From: PRS1 sp965250265
GTDB taxonomy: Bacteria; Bacteroidota; Bacteroidia; Flavobacteriales; Flavobacteriaceae
Length of the DNA: 64,000 bases
NCBI GenBank assembly: GCA_965250265.1
Contig: CBDFNO010000009.1
Coordinates: 124,001-188,000, forward strand
Reading direction: 5' to 3'
Below, one piece after another: positions 60,351-64,000 of this stretch (within the stretch, counting starts at the first letter, position 1; the number at the start of each line of letters is the position of its first letter). Under the pieces are notes generated by a model that saw nothing but the letters and a program-made list of their open reading frames with translations, was not told where the DNA came from and did no database searches. Both the position numbers and the translations under genes were made by a program.

Positions 60351-61697
60351 ATGAAAGAGTTTGTAAAAGTTACAGGGATAAGCATCATTATAGCAGTTAT
60401 TTTATTTGTCATAAATATGCTATTTCAGTATACATCTGGTGCTGAAGTTCAATATGACATAAAACTAGTTAAAACTTTTGGCTACTTTGTGATGTATTCC
60501 TTACCATTAACTTTTGTAAACTCTTATTTTTTCGATTATCTGCATCATAAAGCAACCAATGGTGTAATAAAGCATAAAATATTAATAGGGTTTTTAGGGT
60601 CTATTATTTTAACATTGGCTACTATGTTTTTGGTTAGATTATTTCATAGAACTATTCTAGATGGTTTAACATATAATGAATTTATTCAGACTGAAAGACT
60701 ACAATTTTATTTAACAACATTATTAATAACTTTTACAGCATCACTTTTTTTTCATGCTTTTTTCTTTTATCAGGAACTGCAAAAAAATAAGGTTAAAGAG
60801 CAAAAAATAATTGCAGGGACAGCAAGTGCTAAATTTGATGCACTAAAGAACCAATTAGATCCACATTTTTTGTTTAATAGTTTAAATGTACTTACAAGCC
60901 TCATTGAAGAAAATACCGATAATGCACAAAAGTTTACAACCTCTTTATCTAAAGTTTATCGCTATGTACTAGAACAAAAAAACAAAGAGCTCGTAACGGT
61001 AGATGAAGAACTTGCGTTCGCTAAAACCTATATGTCTTTATTAAAAATGCGCTTTGAAGATAGTATCATTTTTGATATTCCGGAAAAAGCTTCAAATCCC
61101 GAAAGTAAAGTTGTGCCTTTATCGTTACAGCTATTATTAGAAAATGCAGTGAAACATAATATTGTAACCGCAAACAAGCCATTGCATATTAAAATATACG
61201 AAGCCAATGGCACTCTGGTAGTAGAAAATAATTTACAGCCCAAACAAATTGTAAAAAAGGGTAGTGGTGTTGGTTTAAGTAATATTATGCAGCGTTACCT
61301 ATTATTAACTAATAAAAAAGTAAACATCAATCAGCAAGCAAATAGTTTTGCAGTCGCAATACCGATGCTTACTAAACAAATAAAAATTATGAGACAAAGA
61401 TCAACATCTCAAATAGACGATGGTTACGTGAGAGCACGTAAACATGTAGAAGAATTAAAAGAGTTTTATTACAGTTTAATTTCATATTGTATCGTTATAC
61501 CATTCTTAATTTTTATCTGGTATGAATTTACACCAGATACAATTCAGTGGTTTTGGTTCCCAATTTTTGGTTGGGGAATGGGACTCTGTTTTCAGGCCTA
61601 TAAAGTTTTTGTAAATGAAGGCGTACTAGGAAGAAACTGGGAGCAGCGTAAAATAGATAAATTTATGCAAGAAGAAGAAAAACAGAAATGGAATTAA
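60351..61697 (+). CDS. LytS-type sensor histidine kinase with C-terminal 2TM domain
   Basis: A 448-residue kinase. About four N-terminal helices end near residue 140. The His_kinase region has the phospho-acceptor His in KFDALKNQLDPHFLFNSLNV. The ATPase part is short, with LSLQLLLENAVKHN and KGSGVGLSNIMQRYLLL. From about residue 355 there is a 2TM domain (RARKHVEELKEFYYSLISYC and FPIFGWGMGLCFQAYKVFVN, then GRNWEQRKIDKFMQEEEKQ), the same domain as in the two proteins that follow. The cognate regulator is the LytTR protein at 62420. Confidence 0.88.
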   Translation: MKEFVKVTGISIIIAVILFVINMLFQYTSGAEVQYDIKLVKTFGYFVMYSLPLTFVNSYFFDYLHHKATNGVIKHKILIGFLGSIILTLATMFLVRLFHRTILDGLTYNEFIQTERLQFYLTTLLITFTASLFFHAFFFYQELQKNKVKEQKIIAGTASAKFDALKNQLDPHFLFNSLNVLTSLIEENTDNAQKFTTSLSKVYRYVLEQKNKELVTVDEELAFAKTYMSLLKMRFEDSIIFDIPEKASNPESKVVPLSLQLLLENAVKHNIVTANKPLHIKIYEANGTLVVENNLQPKQIVKKGSGVGLSNIMQRYLLLTNKKVNINQQANSFAVAIPMLTKQIKIMRQRSTSQIDDGYVRARKHVEELKEFYYSLISYCIVIPFLIFIWYEFTPDTIQWFWFPIFGWGMGLCFQAYKVFVNEGVLGRNWEQRKIDKFMQEEEKQKWN

Positions 61698-61735
61698 AAG
61701 TCTATAATGGACATAAAAACAATAAAATTTAACAC

Positions 61736-62071
61736 ATGAAAAATTTTAATCAAAACGATGCTTATTCAAGAGCAAAACATAAAGTAAATAGAATTAAAGG
61801 GTTCTACAAACATTTAGCAGCCTATATTATAATTAACTCATTATTTTTCGGATTTAGAATCATACGAAACTTTGATTTTGGAGATACGTTTTCTGACATT
61901 TGGTTCGATATTAATTTTAACGGAATATGGCTGATCTGGGGAATTGGCTTAGCGTTCCATGCGTTTTCTGTATTTGGTGTAGACCACTTTTTTGGTCAAA
62001 ACTGGGAAGAAAACAAAATTAAGGAGTTTATGGAAGAAGATGAACGCGATGTAAATTCGAAAAACAAATAA
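61736..62071 (+). CDS. 2TM domain protein
   Basis: A 111-residue protein that is one 2TM domain (PF13239 type): AYSRAKHKVNRIKGFYKHLA, two helices including AYIIINSLFFGFRII and IWLIWGIGLAFHAFSVFGVD, then FFGQNWEENKIKEFMEEDER. It repeats the C-terminal end of the kinase just before it. It probably pairs with the kinase or with the next 2TM protein in the inner membrane. Confidence 0.88.
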   Translation: MKNFNQNDAYSRAKHKVNRIKGFYKHLAAYIIINSLFFGFRIIRNFDFGDTFSDIWFDINFNGIWLIWGIGLAFHAFSVFGVDHFFGQNWEENKIKEFMEEDERDVNSKNK

Positions 62072-62072
62072 T

Positions 62073-62423
62073 ATGGAAAATTATAAAAACATAGGTGAGA
62101 ACAGTAATAATGCTCAAGCCAATTTCAATAAAGAAGAAGCGTATTTAAGGGCTAAAAAGAAGTTTGATAAACTGAAAGGGTTTTATTGGCATTTAGCATC
62201 TTATGTAGTTGTAAATATATTTTTAATAATTATGGTTACTACACATTTGGATGAAGATGAATCTTTTTGGCAATTTGAAACCTTTGCAACAGCAATTTTT
62301 TGGGGTGTAGGACTCGCATTTCATGCCATGGGAACTTTTGGACCAGACTTATTTTTTGGAAAAGGTTGGGAGAACAAGAAAATTGATGAGTATATGGATA
62401 AGGATAAAAGACATTGGGAATGA
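62073..62423 (+). CDS. 2TM domain protein
   Basis: A 116-residue protein with one 2TM domain: AYLRAKKKFDKLKGFYWHLA, AIFWGVGLAFHAMGTFGPDL and FFGKGWENKKIDEYMDKDKR. It starts 1 bp after the preceding 2TM gene. Its TGA overlaps the ATG of the response regulator gene (ATGA at 62420-62423), so the whole kinase-2TM-2TM-regulator group is one operon. Confidence 0.88.
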   Translation: MENYKNIGENSNNAQANFNKEEAYLRAKKKFDKLKGFYWHLASYVVVNIFLIIMVTTHLDEDESFWQFETFATAIFWGVGLAFHAMGTFGPDLFFGKGWENKKIDEYMDKDKRHWE

Positions 62424-63175
62424 ATGTAATTATTATAGAAGACGAAAAGCCTTCAGCACGACGACTACAAAGAATGCTTAATGCTATTCATGTCGAAGCT
62501 CAAACAATGCTACATTCGGTTGAGGAATCTATAGAATGGTTTCAAAATAACCAGCATCCGGATTTGATCTTTCTTGATATTCAGTTAAGCGATGGCTTGT
62601 CTTTCGAGATTTTTGAGGCTATAGAAATTAAATCGTCAATAATTTTTACAACAGCTTATGATGAATATGCCTTGCAAGCTTTTAAACTTAATAGTATTGA
62701 TTATTTATTAAAACCGATAGATGCCGAAGAACTTGCGAAAGCTGTTACAAAATATAAAGATCGTTCATTGGAGAAACAATCGGTTACCTTAGATTTTAAC
62801 GATATTAAAAAGTTGCTTGTTAATCCTGTAGGGCGTGAGTATAAAAAGCGGTTTTCAATAAAAGTAGGTCAACATTTAAAGTTGATCAATATTGAAGATA
62901 TTGAGTGTTTTTATAGTGAAAACAAAGGAACATATCTTTATACAACCGAAGGTAGAAACTATCTTTTAGATACTACTTTAGAGCAACTTGAAGACGAATT
63001 AGAACCGCAAGCCTTTTTTCGAATTAACCGAAAATTCTTTGTAAATGTTAATGCTATAAAAGATATGATTAGCTATACCAACTCGCGATTGCAAATAAAA
63101 TTAAACTCTTATAACGACCAAGAAGTTATTGTGGCTAGAGAGCGTGTTAAAGATTTTAAAGCGTGGTTGGAGTAG
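62420..63175 (+). CDS. LytTR family response regulator
   Basis: A 251-residue regulator: receiver domain residues 1-120 (IIIEDEKPSARRLQRML and the phospho-acceptor Asp in DLIFLDIQLSDG), then the LytTR DNA-binding domain at about 140-250 (YKKRFSIKVGQHLKLINIED, FYSENKGTYLYTTEGRNY and FFRINRKFFVNVNAIKDMI). I start it at ATG 62420, which overlaps the 2TM stop, rather than at TTG 62414. It is the partner of the LytS-type kinase in this operon. Confidence 0.92.
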   Translation: MNVIIIEDEKPSARRLQRMLNAIHVEAQTMLHSVEESIEWFQNNQHPDLIFLDIQLSDGLSFEIFEAIEIKSSIIFTTAYDEYALQAFKLNSIDYLLKPIDAEELAKAVTKYKDRSLEKQSVTLDFNDIKKLLVNPVGREYKKRFSIKVGQHLKLINIEDIECFYSENKGTYLYTTEGRNYLLDTTLEQLEDELEPQAFFRINRKFFVNVNAIKDMISYTNSRLQIKLNSYNDQEVIVARERVKDFKAWLE

Positions 63176-63195
63176 AGTTCAAAAACTTTATCTTA

Positions 63196-64000
63196 CTACT
63201 GATTAGACTTACCATTATACTTTTCTACAAACGGTAAATTATTTTTTTTCATAAATGCACGATAGCGTTCTTCTTTGCGGTAAGGGTCAAACTCTCGGCG
63301 ACTATTTACAAGTCGGTCGTTGATATTATCCTTATTTAAGTAAAAATACATAGAGTCACGTTCTTTTAAAATGGCATAACCAAAGGCCTTGTTATTAGGA
63401 TGTAATTCACCGTTTTCAAATATTTTGTAAACTTCATTTTTGTTGCCTAATTGTGCAAGGACAAGTATTTTTAAGTGGATGTCGCCTGACAAAAGTGAAT
63501 CTTTTAATAAGACCTCCGTTTCTTTATAGTTTTCTTGATGGTACTGGTAATAAAATAAAGCCTGTATTTTTTGAAGGTTAGACGTGATTTTTTTGAAATT
63601 AGCCGTACTTCCTAATTTTTGCGCTTTCACAAATTGTTTTGCTTCACATAAAATACCTTGATAACTTCTTGCTGTTGCAGCATTTGTAGAATCCGCTTCA
63701 TAAGCCATTTTTAAATACTTAGTTGCATTAATATTATCATTTAAATCAGCATCGTATAGCGTAGCTATATTATTAAGGATAATTTGGCTATTTGGTTTTT
63801 TTTCAAGCTCTTTAAAGTAAAAGTCAAGAGCTTTACTATTATCTTTTTGCTTGTGAATAATAATTTCAGCTTGTAGAATTAGTCTGTCTCTTTCTAGTAT
63901 TATATTACTTATTTTATCTAAATGTACCTGAGCTTCATCAATTAATTCATTTCTAGCTAATGCTCTAACTTTTTCAAAATTTATTATACTCGATAAAGGA
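63196..64000 (-). CDS. TPR-like protein, cut at the right edge (5' end missing)
   Basis: The frame is open from the right edge of the window to the stop at 63196 and encodes at least 267 residues. It is built of helical repeats of TPR type: LILQAEIIIHKQKDNSKALD and FYFKELEKKPNSQIILNNIA, then AYEADSTNAATARSYQGILC. The final 60 residues differ and end DPYRKEERYRAFMKKNNLPF. The N-terminus, including any signal or kinase/regulator domain, is outside the window. It converges on the LytTR gene with a 20 bp gap. Confidence 0.65.
   Translation of the reverse strand, partial: PLSSIINFEKVRALARNELIDEAQVHLDKISNIILERDRLILQAEIIIHKQKDNSKALDFYFKELEKKPNSQIILNNIATLYDADLNDNINATKYLKMAYEADSTNAATARSYQGILCEAKQFVKAQKLGSTANFKKITSNLQKIQALFYYQYHQENYKETEVLLKDSLLSGDIHLKILVLAQLGNKNEVYKIFENGELHPNNKAFGYAILKERDSMYFYLNKDNINDRLVNSRREFDPYRKEERYRAFMKKNNLPFVEKYNGKSNQ

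Noticed and set aside
1..64000. tRNA or rRNA genes
   Set aside because: I looked for conserved rRNA stretches and tRNA-like T-arms in the gaps and saw none, but a covariance search was not possible.

Overview
The window is AT-rich chromosome from a member of the Bacteroidota, most likely a marine Flavobacteriaceae. Pointers are the low G+C, gene families typical of that group (a CAL67264-type 60-residue membrane protein, a PUR-alpha/DUF3276 protein, stand-alone 2TM-domain proteins next to a LytS/LytTR pair, DUF1573 next to yajC), lipoprotein and Sec signals, and promoters of the TTTG/TTG - about 20 bp - TAnnTTTG type. I saw no rRNA or tRNA gene and no CRISPR array. Both window ends cut through a gene.

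Layout. 1-3.9 kb: end of a TPR/DUF2135-like protein, an MFS transporter and an acyl-CoA carboxylase beta chain. 4.0-8.3 kb: a probable MarR-controlled redox cluster (FMN reductase, 4Fe-4S/CDGSH protein, MarR, pirin) with two related palindromes at its two promoter regions, then a small membrane protein and ettA. 8.3-11.0 kb: small membrane protein, pcm and an M20 peptidase. 11.0-31.6 kb: a large integron-like cassette array (below). 31.6-39.4 kb: redoxin, CsaA-like protein, BASS transporter, acyltransferase, M14 carboxypeptidase, DUF3276, ABC exporter. 39.5-42.6 kb: a leucine-dehydrogenase-type gene with two frameshifts, nusB, DUF1573, yajC. 42.7-45.9 kb: gluconate use (gluconokinase, 6-phosphogluconate dehydrogenase, gluconate permease). 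45.9-50.9 kb: YdeI-like, DinB-like, hypothetical, pepT, pyrD, HMG-CoA lyase. 51-53.9 kb: porin, FMN-binding protein, 4-TM protein, ferritin. 53.9-58.6 kb: sterol desaturase-like protein, guaB, amidohydrolase with AraC regulator. 58.7-63.2 kb: two related membrane proteins, a TPR-like protein, a LytS kinase fused to a 2TM domain, two 2TM proteins and a LytTR regulator. 63.2 kb to the end: a TPR protein, cut by the edge.

The standout is 10986-31633. Twenty full and one truncated attC-like repeats of about 100-205 bp separate 21 segments that carry mostly unrelated genes, nearly all on the minus strand. In 19 of the 21 segments the first bases are the reverse complement of the bases at the segment's own far end. 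This is the R''/R' complementarity expected of integron cassettes that insert as circles cut at G^TT. A tyrosine recombinase sits at one end, after an attI-like stretch with three ACAAC boxes about 35 bp apart. It lacks the extra segment that defines canonical IntI, points the same way as the cassettes and overlaps an upstream redoxin gene. I read this as a chromosomal integron or integron-like system driven by a Xer/phage-type integrase. Cassette cargo includes a three-gene Ada/PaiB/DUF1203 unit, a trypsin-like protease, an Abi_C/HEPN-like protein, a Cys-rich HNH-like protein, an S41 peptidase, several lipoproteins, and many proteins of unknown function. The attI-proximal cassette has no gene but carries five ATCCGT motifs.
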